Source of the DNA: Paenibacillus allorhizosphaerae
GTDB taxonomy: Bacteria; Bacillota; Bacilli; Paenibacillales; NBRC-103111
Assembly (NCBI RefSeq): GCF_910594985.1
Contig: NZ_CAJVCE010000001.1
Span: 310,001 to 374,000 of the forward strand
Direction of reading: 5' to 3'
Length of the DNA stretch: 64,000 nt
Position 1 is the stretch's first letter; every line of letters begins with the position of its first letter. The notes under the pieces were generated by a model. That model did no database searches. It was not told the origin of the DNA and saw only the letters and a program-made list of their open reading frames with translations. A program made the position numbers and the translations under genes. Shown here piece by piece: positions 34,502 to 44,179 of this stretch.

Positions 34502-35728
34502 ATGAACACACAACACATTATTGAGTTGACAGCTCGCGAATCGTACGGCAGGTTGGTAGCCTACTTGTCCGTACGATGGCGTGACGTGGAAGCGGCCGAA
34601 GATGCGCTGGCCGACGCCTTCCTTATAGCTTTAGAAACATGGCCTCGCATTGGCGTTCCGGACAAGCCGGAGGCTTGGCTTCTTACAACGGCGCGGCGGC
34701 GGCTTATCGATCGCGCTCGTCGCGGGCGCATACACGAGAGGGTTATGCCTGCGCTGCAAGCTATGTCGGAGGAAGTGCAGCAGCGGTCTTCTTCCGGCAT
34801 GGACTTTCCTGACGAACGTCTCAAGATGCTGTTGATGTGCACCCACCCATCCATCGATCCGAGCGTGCGTACTCCGCTGATGCTTCAAACGGTATTGGGA
34901 ATCGATGCGGCACGCATCGCGTCCTCCTTCATCGTGAAGCCGTCCACGATGGGCCAACGGCTCACCCGAGTGAAAGCGAACTTACGCGCCAAAGACGTTA
35001 AGTTCGAAATGCCTCACCCCGAACAATGGCCGGAACGCCTCGACTCGGTACTTGAAGCGATATATGCCGCTTACGGCAGCGGTTGGGACGACGTGACGGG
35101 AGTTGACGAGCGCCGCAAAGGATTGGCTGAAGAGGCGATTTACTTGGGAAGGCTGCTCGTGCGCTTTATGCCTGAAGAGCCCGAGGCACAAGCATTGCTG
35201 GCGCTTATGCTGCACTGCGAAGCACGCCGCGACGCCCGCCGCGATGTAGGGGGAAACTACGTTCCCCTCTCCGAGCAAGATATGACGCTTTGGTCGGAAA
35301 CGATGATCGCGGAGGCGGAGCGCTGCCTCCACCGTGCCGCACAAGTAGGTCGCGTCGGCCGCTTCCAGCTTCTGGCGGCGATCCAATCGGTGCATGCCCA
35401 GCGCGCATGGTCTGGTCGCACCGCATGGGACGAAATCGCCCTGTTGTATGAAGGGCTCGTTCGCTTGGCCCCTACCATTGGGGCAGCGGTTGGCCGAGCC
35501 GCCGCTATGGCCGAAGCGCAAGGGCCTCAGCACGGATGGGCGCTGCTGGAAGCGATCCCGTCCGCACAAGTCGTGAGCTACCAACCGTATTGGGCGCTTG
35601 CCGCTCATTTGCTCATGCGAATGGAACGGCACGAAGAAGCCCGCACCGCTTACAGCCGTGCCATCGGTCTTTGCGCCGACCCGTCCGTGCGCGAGTTTCT
35701 GAAGCGGCAGGCGGATCACGCTGGATGA
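34502..35728 (+). CDS. ECF sigma factor (ECF42-like, DUF6596 domain)
   Basis: 408 residues. The sigma2 region is VRWRDVEAAEDALADAFLIA, with sigma4 after residue 105 (SIDPSVRTPLMLQTVLGIDA). The remaining 250 residues are a helical DUF6596/TPR-like extension (EAEAR-type repeats, ending RTAYSRAIGLCADPSVREFL). This long C-terminal extension plus a preceding YCII gene is the ECF42 layout; these sigma factors have no anti-sigma gene and the extension is thought to control activity. No ribosome site directly ahead, so translation is probably coupled to the YCII gene. Confidence 0.85.
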   Translation: MNTQHIIELTARESYGRLVAYLSVRWRDVEAAEDALADAFLIALETWPRIGVPDKPEAWLLTTARRRLIDRARRGRIHERVMPALQAMSEEVQQRSSSGMDFPDERLKMLLMCTHPSIDPSVRTPLMLQTVLGIDAARIASSFIVKPSTMGQRLTRVKANLRAKDVKFEMPHPEQWPERLDSVLEAIYAAYGSGWDDVTGVDERRKGLAEEAIYLGRLLVRFMPEEPEAQALLALMLHCEARRDARRDVGGNYVPLSEQDMTLWSETMIAEAERCLHRAAQVGRVGRFQLLAAIQSVHAQRAWSGRTAWDEIALLYEGLVRLAPTIGAAVGRAAAMAEAQGPQHGWALLEAIPSAQVVSYQPYWALAAHLLMRMERHEEARTAYSRAIGLCADPSVREFLKRQADHAG

Positions 35729-35750
35729 AGCCGCGCAATCTCTGATCTTA

Positions 35751-35792
35751 AAAAAACGGCAAGCGAACCAATCGGTTCGCCTGCCGTTTTTC
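35751..35792. terminator. bidirectional terminator
   Basis: AAAAAACGGCA-GCGAACC-AATC-GGTTCGC-TGCCGTTTTT: long stem with A-run before and T-run after, serving the sigma gene (plus) and the SRPBCC gene (minus). Confidence 0.85.
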
Positions 35793-35819
35793 CAAAGCTA
35801 ATACTAATGAACAATAATT

Positions 35820-36287
35820 TTAACGTTGAACATGGGCATCCGGGGCCTTATCCGCTACAAGATTGAGGACAACGTTATGCTCAAGCAGCGCCTTTAATCC
35901 GCACAGCACCATCGTGTACCCTTCCGTTGAATCCAATGCCCGAATGACCACTTCGTCCCCGGTTCCCGTAAATCCGGAGTTCGTAATCGTTACGATCGTT
36001 TCGTTATCGCTGCGAGGGGTAAAGATCCACTCGACCGTGGTGCCGTCCGACGATTCGATCACAATGCGCCGGTTTTGCTCGATTTCTTTTACGTAGATGT
36101 CATCTCCTACGCCGTACATCTCCCAATCCCAACGGACACGCTTACCCGCTTCCAGTTTCCCGCTGCTTTTGGTGAACCAAAATTTTATAGTAATGGCAGG
36201 GTCGACAAAAGCTTCAAACACGGCTGCAGCCGGTCTGCGAATGAGCATTTCCGTTTTGACAACGGGAATATAATTCAAGGTTTGCAT
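35820..36287 (-). CDS. SRPBCC-domain protein (AHSA1-like)
   Basis: 155 residues: KTEMLIRRPAAAVFEAFVDP, then FWFTKSSGKLEAGKRVRWDW and VIRALDSTEGYTMVLCGLKA, a polyketide-cyclase/AHSA1 fold that binds a hydrophobic ligand. ATG 36287 has AAAGGAG upstream; the longer frame to 36335 has none. Ligand unknown. Confidence 0.8.
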   Translation of the reverse strand: MQTLNYIPVVKTEMLIRRPAAAVFEAFVDPAITIKFWFTKSSGKLEAGKRVRWDWEMYGVGDDIYVKEIEQNRRIVIESSDGTTVEWIFTPRSDNETIVTITNSGFTGTGDEVVIRALDSTEGYTMVLCGLKALLEHNVVLNLVADKAPDAHVQR

Positions 36288-36385
36288 TGAACGGCTCCTT
36301 TCATGGTACAATATCCTCTTCATCATACCATGCATCCATTGATATGATTTCTTATGGATTGCTTATCCGAGGATAGCAACTTGTT

Positions 36386-36445
36386 TTAATATGCCGTCCA
36401 TCCACCGTCTGCCGTAACGACCGTCCCGTTAATCCATCCTTTCAT
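36386..36445 (-). pseudogene. 3' fragment of an SDR oxidoreductase
   Basis: Reads GWINGTVVTADGGWTAY then stop: the C-terminal signature of short-chain dehydrogenases of the SDR alcohol-dehydrogenase type. Nothing of the remaining protein is present upstream, so it is a relic left by deletion, possibly when the adjacent efflux gene arrived. Confidence 0.6.
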
Positions 36446-36475
36446 GATACGATGATGAACCGTTTGGTGTTTTCT

Positions 36476-38002
36476 TCAGCCTCTTTCTCCGCTTAATTTA
36501 GCTGTTTTCATCGGAACGCCTTTCGCGTCTTTAGGCACAGATCGTTTTATGAACAGTGCAAACACCAACGCTACGACGGTCAGGGCGGTTGCCACGATGA
36601 ACGAGTAATTCGTACCGTAGATGCTCGCTTGAGCCAATACTTCTGGCGATTCCATTGCAAGTCTGCCCAAGGCCGCTTTGTCGTCCATGCTGATTCCCGT
36701 CTCGTTAAACAAATAATTTTTCATTTCGGTGCTGTACAGCGTTATGAAAATGGCGGTGCCGATCGCTCCGAACACCGTACGCAGCGTGTTAAGCATAACG
36801 GTTCCGTGTGCGTTCAGCTTTTGAGGTATATCGTTCAGCGCGGCCGTTTGAATCGGCATCATGAGCAGCGACATCCCGAACATCCGGAAAGAATACATAA
36901 CGAGCAGATGTACGTACGACGTTTCCATCGACAATGTGCTAAACTCCCACGTCGTTACGATAGTAATCGCCAGACCTATGATGCTAAGCCATTTGGCCCC
37001 GAATTTATCGAATAACGCGCCCGTTACCGGTGACATGATCCCCATAATAATTGCGCCCGGGAGCATCAATAATCCGGAATCGAGTGCGCTGATGCCCCGC
37101 GTATTTTGAAGATAAATCGGGAGTAAAATCATACCCGAGAACAAGGCCATATTGACTACGATGAGAATAATCGAGTTCAGCGAGTACATGTTGTATTTGA
37201 ATACACGGAACTCCAGCAATGGCGTTTCCAGCTTGAATTGTCTTAATACAAAAAGCAGCAGCGCGATCGCACCCGCCACCAGACAGATGACGACGACGGG
37301 ATCGCTCCAGCCTTTGGCGCCCGCATCGCTGAATCCGTACAGCAGACCGCCAAATCCAATGGTCGAAAGCAAGACCGACGGCATATCAAGGCTCGGATTG
37401 CTTTGCGCCGTTACGTTCTTGATGAATTTAACCCCAACCAGTATAGAAATAAAGGAGATTGGCAAAATGATATAAAACAATACTCTCCAGTTATAATGTT
37501 CAACAATAAAGCCGGATAGCGTCGGACCGATTGCCGGAGCTAGGATCATAGCAAGACCGATGGTCCCCATCGCCCGCCCGCGCTGCTCAAGGGGATAAAT
37601 ATTCAAAATAACGACGGACAGCAGCGGCATCATAATCCCTGCACCAGCCGCCTGGATCAGCCTTCCTCCCAGCAGAACCGAAAAAGTAGGGCTAATCGCA
37701 CAAAGCAATGTTCCTAAAGTAAATAGAGACATGCCAGTAATGAATATTTGTCTTGTTGAAAATTTAGCCATCAAGTAGGCTGTGATCGGCATTAAAACAC
37801 CGTTGACGAGCATAAACCCTGTACTTAGCCACTGAACGGTTGTCTCATTCGTGTTCAGATCTTTCATAATGCTTGGCAAGGCAACATTCAGCAGCGTTTG
37901 GTTCAAAAACGCAACGAATGCGCCGAGCAGCATGGCAAACAGTATGGGACCTCTTTTCAGCGCTCCATCCGGTTTGGACTGCAGTTCCGTATCGTTGCTC
38001 AT
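36476..38002 (-). CDS. MFS multidrug efflux pump, DHA2 (EmrB/QacA/LmrB) family
   Basis: 508 residues with 14 hydrophobic segments; LNQTLLNVALPSIMKDL at helix 1, the MFS motif region YLMAKFSTRQIF, and motif C GLAMILAPAIGPTLSGFIVE typical of drug antiporters. Expected to export hydrophobic drugs with protons. The MarR gene 99 bp upstream (same strand) carries a perfect operator in front and is the likely repressor of both genes. Confidence 0.88.
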   Translation of the reverse strand: MSNDTELQSKPDGALKRGPILFAMLLGAFVAFLNQTLLNVALPSIMKDLNTNETTVQWLSTGFMLVNGVLMPITAYLMAKFSTRQIFITGMSLFTLGTLLCAISPTFSVLLGGRLIQAAGAGIMMPLLSVVILNIYPLEQRGRAMGTIGLAMILAPAIGPTLSGFIVEHYNWRVLFYIILPISFISILVGVKFIKNVTAQSNPSLDMPSVLLSTIGFGGLLYGFSDAGAKGWSDPVVVICLVAGAIALLLFVLRQFKLETPLLEFRVFKYNMYSLNSIILIVVNMALFSGMILLPIYLQNTRGISALDSGLLMLPGAIIMGIMSPVTGALFDKFGAKWLSIIGLAITIVTTWEFSTLSMETSYVHLLVMYSFRMFGMSLLMMPIQTAALNDIPQKLNAHGTVMLNTLRTVFGAIGTAIFITLYSTEMKNYLFNETGISMDDKAALGRLAMESPEVLAQASIYGTNYSFIVATALTVVALVFALFIKRSVPKDAKGVPMKTAKLSGERG

Positions 38003-38100
38003 AACAAGTTCATCTCTCCTTCTCCACCTTTTACAATTAGCTTCTCTTTATCTAATACAGAATATCCAGATGAAAAGCGGTGAATCCTGCGAATGACGAC

Positions 38101-38550
38101 TTACGATTGCACCCAATCATGACACCCTTTTTGTTTTTTTAAATTGTCATGAATCGTCGCAATATAAGCGTTCATCATTTCCATCCCTTCGGTCGGAATG
38201 CCTTGCGTGATCTTGTTTTGAAACTCCGCGATTTCGGACTCGATTTTTTTTATGATTTCAACGCCGTGATCCGTGACCGTAATTTTCTTGGTACGCCGAT
38301 CTTCGCCATGAACCGTTATAACATAGCCCAGATCTTTCAATTTATTCGTCAGACGCGTAATGGTCGGACCTTCCACGTTTCGCATTTGCGCTACTTCGTT
38401 CAAGGTGTTAGATCCGCGATAATGCAGCAAATACAAAATCGCCCACTGGGAACTATATAAATTGTACTTGCTCAATAGCTGATTTAACTGATCGATGTAT
38501 TGGCGGTACATTTGATTCATATGAAAAAACAGCGAAACGTTCTGTTCCAT
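38101..38550 (-). CDS. MarR-family regulator
   Basis: 149 residues: SSQWAILYLLHYRGSNTLNE, then NVEGPTITRLTNKLKDLGYV and wing HGEDRRTKKITVTDHG. Preceded by a 21-bp palindrome 22 bp upstream of the start, so autoregulated. Controls the DHA2 efflux gene that follows. Confidence 0.88.
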   Translation of the reverse strand: MEQNVSLFFHMNQMYRQYIDQLNQLLSKYNLYSSQWAILYLLHYRGSNTLNEVAQMRNVEGPTITRLTNKLKDLGYVITVHGEDRRTKKITVTDHGVEIIKKIESEIAEFQNKITQGIPTEGMEMMNAYIATIHDNLKKQKGCHDWVQS

Positions 38551-38572
38551 GTTCGGCCTCCTTTCAAAAAAT

Positions 38573-38593
38573 AATTACTTAGGGTAAGTAATT
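38573..38593. promoter_or_regulatory. MarR operator AATTACTTA-GGG-TAAGTAATT
   Basis: A perfect 9+9 palindrome directly upstream of the MarR gene, in the AT-rich form usual for MarR-family sites. Confidence 0.75.
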
Positions 38594-38679
38594 AATATGA
38601 TAAAAGTTTTTTGATGGTTCGTCAACCTTTCCCAATCATTGCCGGAGAAAAGCGGCAAAAGATTGGACTTCCAGTCGCA

Positions 38680-38892
38680 TCATTCGTCCAGCTTCTGATT
38701 GGAGAGCATTCCCGTTCCGTCCATAGATTCATCCACCCAGCATGTTCCGTCCGCCGCAAACATTTCTTCGATGTGCTTCAATTTAATTAAAGTCCGGACG
38801 ACCTGATCGCATTTAATATATCCTGCACACGTCAATGGTATGTCGCCACTTCCCCGAACGGTCCCGTCAATGGAGCATTCCTGTCCTGCACA
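38680..38892 (-). other. unassigned open frame without a good start (38600-38980 gap)
   Basis: Between a TAA at 38893 and a TGA at 38680 the minus strand is open for 70 codons with a protein-like composition (CAGYIKCDQVVRTLIKLKHI, then FAADGTCWVDESMDGTGM) and several Cys. No ATG is near the front and another frame just upstream also looks coding-like, so this may be a frame-shifted relic. Not recognised. Confidence 0.3.
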
Positions 38893-38991
38893 TTAGAAAA
38901 GGCCACCCGGAGAACATGCGGGCAGCCAGCGTCTTACATCCTAAATTGTGGTGGAAGCGATCGCCGGCGGAAATCAAACATGCGGCCGCGC

Positions 38992-39300
38992 TTATGGTAC
39001 GATCATAATTTTACGATACCCGCCAGTGAAGCCGGGACCGGTCACATACTGATAACGGCCGGCTGCGAATGCGTCCCGATGCGGGAAATGCACGTGACCG
39101 CAAAACAGCGCAACCAGGTTATCGCACGCCACGTTGACAATCCACTGGCGAAACGCCTTCGTACTGGCCTCGGCAACGCCTACCCCCCACTTTCTTTGCG
39201 CCTCCGGATCCCCCCCTTCTGCATCGACCATGATGGGCGACTTCCATACCTCGTGTACTTTGTCGGCAAGCGTCAGGATATAAAGAGTCGGGTAGGCCAT
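38992..39300 (-). pseudogene. C-terminal fragment of a metallophosphoesterase
   Basis: 102 codons end with LVALFCGHVHFPHRDAFAAG and QYVTGPGFTGGYRKI, the GHxH metal-binding motif and C-terminus of calcineurin-like phosphoesterases. The first half, with the DxH and GDxxD motifs, is absent. It begins 6 bp after the exporter gene's stop, so the 5' part was probably lost. Confidence 0.65.
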
Positions 39301-39306
39301 AAGCCG

Positions 39307-41364
39307 TCAAGTAGCGGCTTTTTCGGCTTGCTCGGCTTTTTCAGTATAAGACTCCCGATACTGAAGCTCGTAAAGCTTCCGGTATAGCCCGTTTTTCAGC
39401 AGCAGCTCCTGATGCGTCCCCATTTCGCGGATGGTACCCTTATGCAGGACGACGATCTTGTCGGCATGCTGAATGGTCGACAGCCGGTGCGCTACGATAA
39501 TGGTCGTTCGGCCGGAGGAAATTTTTTGGAATGCATCCTGAATGAGCAGCTCGGTTTCCGTATCGATATTCGCCGTAGCCTCATCCAAGATCAAGATCGA
39601 CGGGTTAAAAGCGAGCGTTCTCGCGATCGCAATCAGTTGGCGTTGTCCAGCGGATAAATTGGCGCCCCGTTCCATCACGGGCTCGTCGTAGCCGCGCGGC
39701 AGCTTCTCGATAAACACGTCCGCATTGACGTATTCGCAAATGTTCCGGATGTCCTCGTCCTTTAGCGTGTCGTTGCCAAGCCGGATATTCGTCTTAATGT
39801 CCTCGGAGAACAGAAACACATCCTGCTGTACGAGCCCGATATAATTGCGCAGCTCCTGCTTGGGCAATTCGCGGATATCTACGCCGTCGAGACGGATCGA
39901 GCCTTTCTGCACATCGTAAAACCGGCATAATAAACTAATAATCGAGCTTTTGCCTGCGCCCGTCGCGCCGACAAAGGCGACGGTCTCTCCCGGTTTGATG
40001 GTCAAATCGATGTCTTTGAGCACCCACTCCCCGGGATTATATGCAAACGACACTTGCTCGAAGACGATGCTTCCCGCGACGTTATCCAGATGGCGAGGAT
40101 GAGCCGGCTCCGGCAAATCGTCCTTCTCGTCCAACAGCTCGAAAATTCGCTCGGACGACACCATCGACTGCTGCAAAATCGTAAACTTCTCGGCCAAATC
40201 CTGAATCGGCTTGAAAAAGCGGTTGATGTAGTCCACAAAAGCGTAGAGAACGCCGAACTCCACCGCGCCTTGCACCATCTGCCCGCCGCCGAACCAGATC
40301 AGGAGCGCCAAACCGATAGCGTAGACAAAGTCCATGACCGGGCGATACAGCGAAGACACATGGAGCTCCTTCGTATTCGCGTCAAAATGGCTGCGGTTGA
40401 TCGCTTCCACCTTCCGGTTTTGCTGCTTTTCCCGGTGGAAAATTTGCACCACGCGCATCCCGGTAATATTTTCGTTCAATGTCGCATTGATTTGCGCCAG
40501 CTTGATCCGGACCTCGCGCATCGCTTCGCGCGCATATTTGCGGTAAACGATCGTAGCGGCGATAATGAGCGGCAGCGTCAGGAACGATACGAGTGCCAGG
40601 CGTACATTCAGATTTAGCATGACAACCATAATGCCGATGAGCATAAATATGTCTTTGATCAAGTTAATCATGACGTTGCTGTACATGTCGTTGAGCGTCT
40701 GCGTGTCGTTCGTAATCCGGGTCACGAGACGGCCCACCGGGTTTCGGTCGAAGAAGCTGAACGAAAGCCGCTGCAGATGGGCGAACAAGTTTGCTCTTAA
40801 TGTGTAAATAATTTTTTGCGCAATCAGATTTAACGTGTATGTTTGCGTATAGTTCAAAATAAACGTCACGGATACGAGCAGCAAATAAAAGCCGGACAAT
40901 CGATACAACGCTTGAATGTCCTGATTGCGGAATCGATCTACGTCCGCTTTGCTGAGCTGCGCGACGGGCGTTGTCCCTCCGTTTGCGGTTAGCTGCACCA
41001 GCTCGGACGTTGAACCGGTCTTGACGATCCGATACCGCTGCTTGTTCTGAAGCTGTTCCGCCGGAAATTTGCCATCCAGCTCCCGCTCTCTTACGAGCAC
41101 CAGATTGCCATATGAAACGGCGGGCGCCACGGTCGCCGCCTCCGTCCCACCCACATCGACCATCGGCAGCGACAAGCCGTTGATATGGTCGTCAATGGCG
41201 ATTTTGATCAAATACGGTCCGCAAAGATCGGCAATCGTGATCAAGACGACCAGACATACCGACAGCATGAGCCGTTTGGCATGCGGTTTCGCATAACGAA
41301 GCAAGCGGCCCATCAAACCGAGATCGTAAGCTTGCGTCAGTTGTTTCTCCTCATGAATACTCAT
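39307..41364 (-). CDS. heterodimeric ABC exporter subunit, BmrD/YheH-like
   Basis: 685 residues, near the 673 of B. subtilis BmrD. Six-helix exporter domain with a roughly 110-residue insert between helices 1 and 2 (about 65-165), then an ATPase with Walker A GATGAGKSS, signature NLSAGQRQ and Walker B ILILDEAT with the catalytic Glu. Exports drugs together with the partner encoded 15 bp upstream. The signature reads LSAGQ rather than LSGGQ; together with the partner's altered Walker B this is the usual asymmetry. Confidence 0.85.
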   Translation of the reverse strand: MSIHEEKQLTQAYDLGLMGRLLRYAKPHAKRLMLSVCLVVLITIADLCGPYLIKIAIDDHINGLSLPMVDVGGTEAATVAPAVSYGNLVLVRERELDGKFPAEQLQNKQRYRIVKTGSTSELVQLTANGGTTPVAQLSKADVDRFRNQDIQALYRLSGFYLLLVSVTFILNYTQTYTLNLIAQKIIYTLRANLFAHLQRLSFSFFDRNPVGRLVTRITNDTQTLNDMYSNVMINLIKDIFMLIGIMVVMLNLNVRLALVSFLTLPLIIAATIVYRKYAREAMREVRIKLAQINATLNENITGMRVVQIFHREKQQNRKVEAINRSHFDANTKELHVSSLYRPVMDFVYAIGLALLIWFGGGQMVQGAVEFGVLYAFVDYINRFFKPIQDLAEKFTILQQSMVSSERIFELLDEKDDLPEPAHPRHLDNVAGSIVFEQVSFAYNPGEWVLKDIDLTIKPGETVAFVGATGAGKSSIISLLCRFYDVQKGSIRLDGVDIRELPKQELRNYIGLVQQDVFLFSEDIKTNIRLGNDTLKDEDIRNICEYVNADVFIEKLPRGYDEPVMERGANLSAGQRQLIAIARTLAFNPSILILDEATANIDTETELLIQDAFQKISSGRTTIIVAHRLSTIQHADKIVVLHKGTIREMGTHQELLLKNGLYRKLYELQYRESYTEKAEQAEKAAT

Positions 41365-41379
41365 GTCTTCTCACCTTCC

Positions 41380-43140
41380 TCACGATTCCCCGGCGACCTG
41401 TTCTTCCAACAGCTGCTTTTCGTACAAATTCCGGTAATGTCCATGCAGCGCCAGCAGCTCCTCGTGGCTGCCCCGCTCTACGATCGCTCCGTCCTCCATC
41501 ACGATGATCTGATCGGCATGCTGAACCGTAGACACCCGGTGCGCGATCATGATCGTCGTCTTGTTGCGGCGGTTGCTTTTCAGCCGGCTTAGGATCGCTT
41601 CTTCCGTTTTTGTATCGACAGCCGACAAGCTGTCATCCAAAATGAGGATCGCCGGATCTTTGATCATCGCCCTGGCAATGGAGATGCGCTGCTTTTGCCC
41701 ACCGGACAGCGTTACGCCCCGCTCGCCGAGCATCGTATCGAATCGATCCGGGAAATCGACGATGTTGTCCAGCACCTGCGCGTCGTCGGCCGCTTTCCTA
41801 ACGTTCTCGAACGGGGCCTCATCCGTACCGAACGCGATGTTGTCGCGAATCGTTTCGGAGAACAGGAAGTTTTCCTGCGGTACAAAACCGATATCGCGCC
41901 GCAGCACGGACAGGGGAATTTCCCGCAGCACGTGGCCGTCGATAAGAATGCCGCCCTCTTTGTAATCGTAGAGCCGGACGAGCAGGTTGACCAAGGTCGA
42001 TTTGCCGCTTCCGGTTCGTCCGATAATCGCGACCGTCTGCCCCTGCTTGATATCGAGGTTGATACGATGCAGCGCATTCGAATCGGCGCCCGGGTAACGG
42101 AACGACAGATCGGAAATGTGAATCGATCCCGTCAATTGGTGAATCGGCTTCACTTGATCCGCATCGTCGGCAATCTCGCCTCGGGTGTTCAATATTTCAT
42201 TAATTCGGCTCATCGAAGCGGCTCCGCGTTGAAATATGTTGATCATCCATCCAATCGCCATGATCGGTCCCGCGAGCAAACCCATATAAGCATTGAACGT
42301 GACAAATTCGCCGAGCGTGATCCGCTCTTGTACGACGAGAATGCCGCCATAACCGAGCACAAGCAGCAGACTGACGCCGGTAATCCATTGCACCAGCGGA
42401 TTGAACAGCGCCTGGAGACGAGCCACGCTCATATTGCGTTCGAAGTTATGCTCGTTCATCGACGCGAACTTGTGAACCTCCGTTTCCTCCTGGGCAAAAG
42501 CTTTCACCACCCGCATGCCGGAAATGTTCTCCTGTACCCGATCCGTCAAACCGGAGAACGCTTGCTGCGCGTCGCGGAATCGCTCATGGATTTGCGACCC
42601 GAACCGCAGGGCAATGAAGGCCATCACCGGCAACGGCAACAGCCCGACGATGGTTAGCCGCCAATCGACCGTAATCGTCATCATGACGATGGCGGTGCTG
42701 AGCAAGATCAGCGAGTCGAAAGCCGTTACAACGCCGCCGCCGAACGTAAATCGAAGCGCTTGCAAATCGTTCGTCGCCAGAGCCATCAGATCGCCGGTCT
42801 TGCGTCGGTTGTACCAGGATGCCGACAGCTTCTGATAATGCGCGAACAGCCGATTTCTCATCTCATACTCCAGCGTCCGTGCCGCCCCGAAGATCATGAC
42901 CCGCCACATGTACCTGAAGATGAAAATACCGGCGCTTGCAATGAGCAAATAACCGATATACGTCCACAATTGGGACGAGGCGATGCTCCCGTCTTTCACG
43001 TCGTCGGTAAACCGCCCGAGAACCCACGGGATGCACAGTTGGCATACATCGGTAATGATGATGGAAAGAATGCCGATCGCGTACCGGTAGCGGAACCGCC
43101 ATATAAACTCTTTAAGCGTCCAAAGCTCTCTCATACTCAT
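41380..43140 (-). CDS. heterodimeric ABC exporter subunit, BmrC/YheI-like
   Basis: 586 residues (BmrC has 585). Six-helix exporter domain, Walker A GRTGSGKSTLVNLLVRL, a full signature LSGGQKQR, and Walker B ILILDDSLSAVDTKTE, where Asp replaces the catalytic Glu: one non-hydrolytic site, as in BmrC. Gene order BmrC then BmrD is conserved. In the 235 bp upstream is a GC-rich hairpin (GGCTGCCGA/TCGGCGGCC, about 43232-43257) but no T-run. Confidence 0.85.
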   Translation of the reverse strand: MSMRELWTLKEFIWRFRYRYAIGILSIIITDVCQLCIPWVLGRFTDDVKDGSIASSQLWTYIGYLLIASAGIFIFRYMWRVMIFGAARTLEYEMRNRLFAHYQKLSASWYNRRKTGDLMALATNDLQALRFTFGGGVVTAFDSLILLSTAIVMMTITVDWRLTIVGLLPLPVMAFIALRFGSQIHERFRDAQQAFSGLTDRVQENISGMRVVKAFAQEETEVHKFASMNEHNFERNMSVARLQALFNPLVQWITGVSLLLVLGYGGILVVQERITLGEFVTFNAYMGLLAGPIMAIGWMINIFQRGAASMSRINEILNTRGEIADDADQVKPIHQLTGSIHISDLSFRYPGADSNALHRINLDIKQGQTVAIIGRTGSGKSTLVNLLVRLYDYKEGGILIDGHVLREIPLSVLRRDIGFVPQENFLFSETIRDNIAFGTDEAPFENVRKAADDAQVLDNIVDFPDRFDTMLGERGVTLSGGQKQRISIARAMIKDPAILILDDSLSAVDTKTEEAILSRLKSNRRNKTTIMIAHRVSTVQHADQIIVMEDGAIVERGSHEELLALHGHYRNLYEKQLLEEQVAGES

Positions 43141-43375
43141 GCCCTAGCCTTTCGTTCGATAATCATTCCTCATTTAGTCACATTAACAACAAATCCAGCT
43201 TTTGTAAACCGCTTTGCCCGATTACGCAGCAATAGGCCGCCGATAGCATTCGGCAGCCTCGTAGTGCTGGTTCTTGATTCCATGAAGGTTCGAAACAACT
43301 TCGACGTGCATGAAACTTTGGATTGAAAGCGACTGATGCACGATGCAGCGTAATGCATATCCCGGAGAAGCACCT

Positions 43376-44179
43376 TTATCCTTTTATGGCTCCGGCCGTG
43401 ATGCCTTTAATGAACGTTTTCGAGCCGAGCAGGAAGACGATCAATACGGGAATCGTCGACATGGCCAGTGCCGCCATCCGCGCGGCATAATCGGTACGAT
43501 GCACGATGCCGAGATTCGACACGAACACCGGGATCGTATACCATTTCGAATTGTTAATGGTGACGAGCGGCAGCAAGTAATTATTCCACGACCACAAGAA
43601 GACGAGCGTGGCGAGGGTGGACAAGCCCGGCACGATCAACGGAAAGACGATGCGGAATAAAATGCCCGGCTCCGAGCAGCCGTCGATCCGCGCGCATTCG
43701 ATCATTTCGCTAGGCACCGAGTCCTTGATGTACTGCGTCATGAAAAACGCCCCGAACGGGAACGCCGTCCAAATCAAGATAATCGGAAATAACGTATTGC
43801 CAAGCCCCATATGCTTCATTTGGATAATATAGCCGATCAATCCGACTTGAGACGGTACCATCAATGTAATGATAATAAAATAATTCATGAACCGCTTCAT
43901 GCGAAATTCATATTTGGCGACCGCATAACCGGCCAGCGCACTGATGAGTACCGAGAGCACAACCGAGCATACGGAGACGATAAGGCTATTTGCATACACT
44001 CGAAAAAAATTGGTCGCAAACACCGTCTTCAAATTTTCCGGCAAATAATCGCTCGGCCACAGCGGCAGCCCTTTGAAAATATCTTCATTATAATAGGTCG
44101 ACATCGTCAGCATTACGTAAAACGGCACGAGCGAGATCGCGGTGACGAGCAGCAGGAACGTCCATTTCAGCACCTTCAT
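43376..44179 (-). CDS. carbohydrate ABC importer permease (MalG type)
   Basis: 267 residues, six membrane segments, with the EAA loop EMIECARIDGCSEPGILFRI that contacts the ATPase. Partner of the MalF-type permease, whose gene overlaps by 4 bp. No ATPase is encoded in the cluster, so it uses a shared MsmX-like ATPase, as usual for CUT1 importers of this group. Confidence 0.9.
   Translation of the reverse strand: MKVLKWTFLLLVTAISLVPFYVMLTMSTYYNEDIFKGLPLWPSDYLPENLKTVFATNFFRVYANSLIVSVCSVVLSVLISALAGYAVAKYEFRMKRFMNYFIIITLMVPSQVGLIGYIIQMKHMGLGNTLFPIILIWTAFPFGAFFMTQYIKDSVPSEMIECARIDGCSEPGILFRIVFPLIVPGLSTLATLVFLWSWNNYLLPLVTINNSKWYTIPVFVSNLGIVHRTDYAARMAALAMSTIPVLIVFLLGSKTFIKGITAGAIKG

Noticed and set aside
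43170..43373. 67-codon ORF upstream of the BmrC-like gene as a bmrB-type leader peptide
   Set aside because: It overlaps the GC-rich hairpin suggestively, but composition is basic and low-complexity, there is no clear ribosome site, and there is no T-run to make an attenuator.
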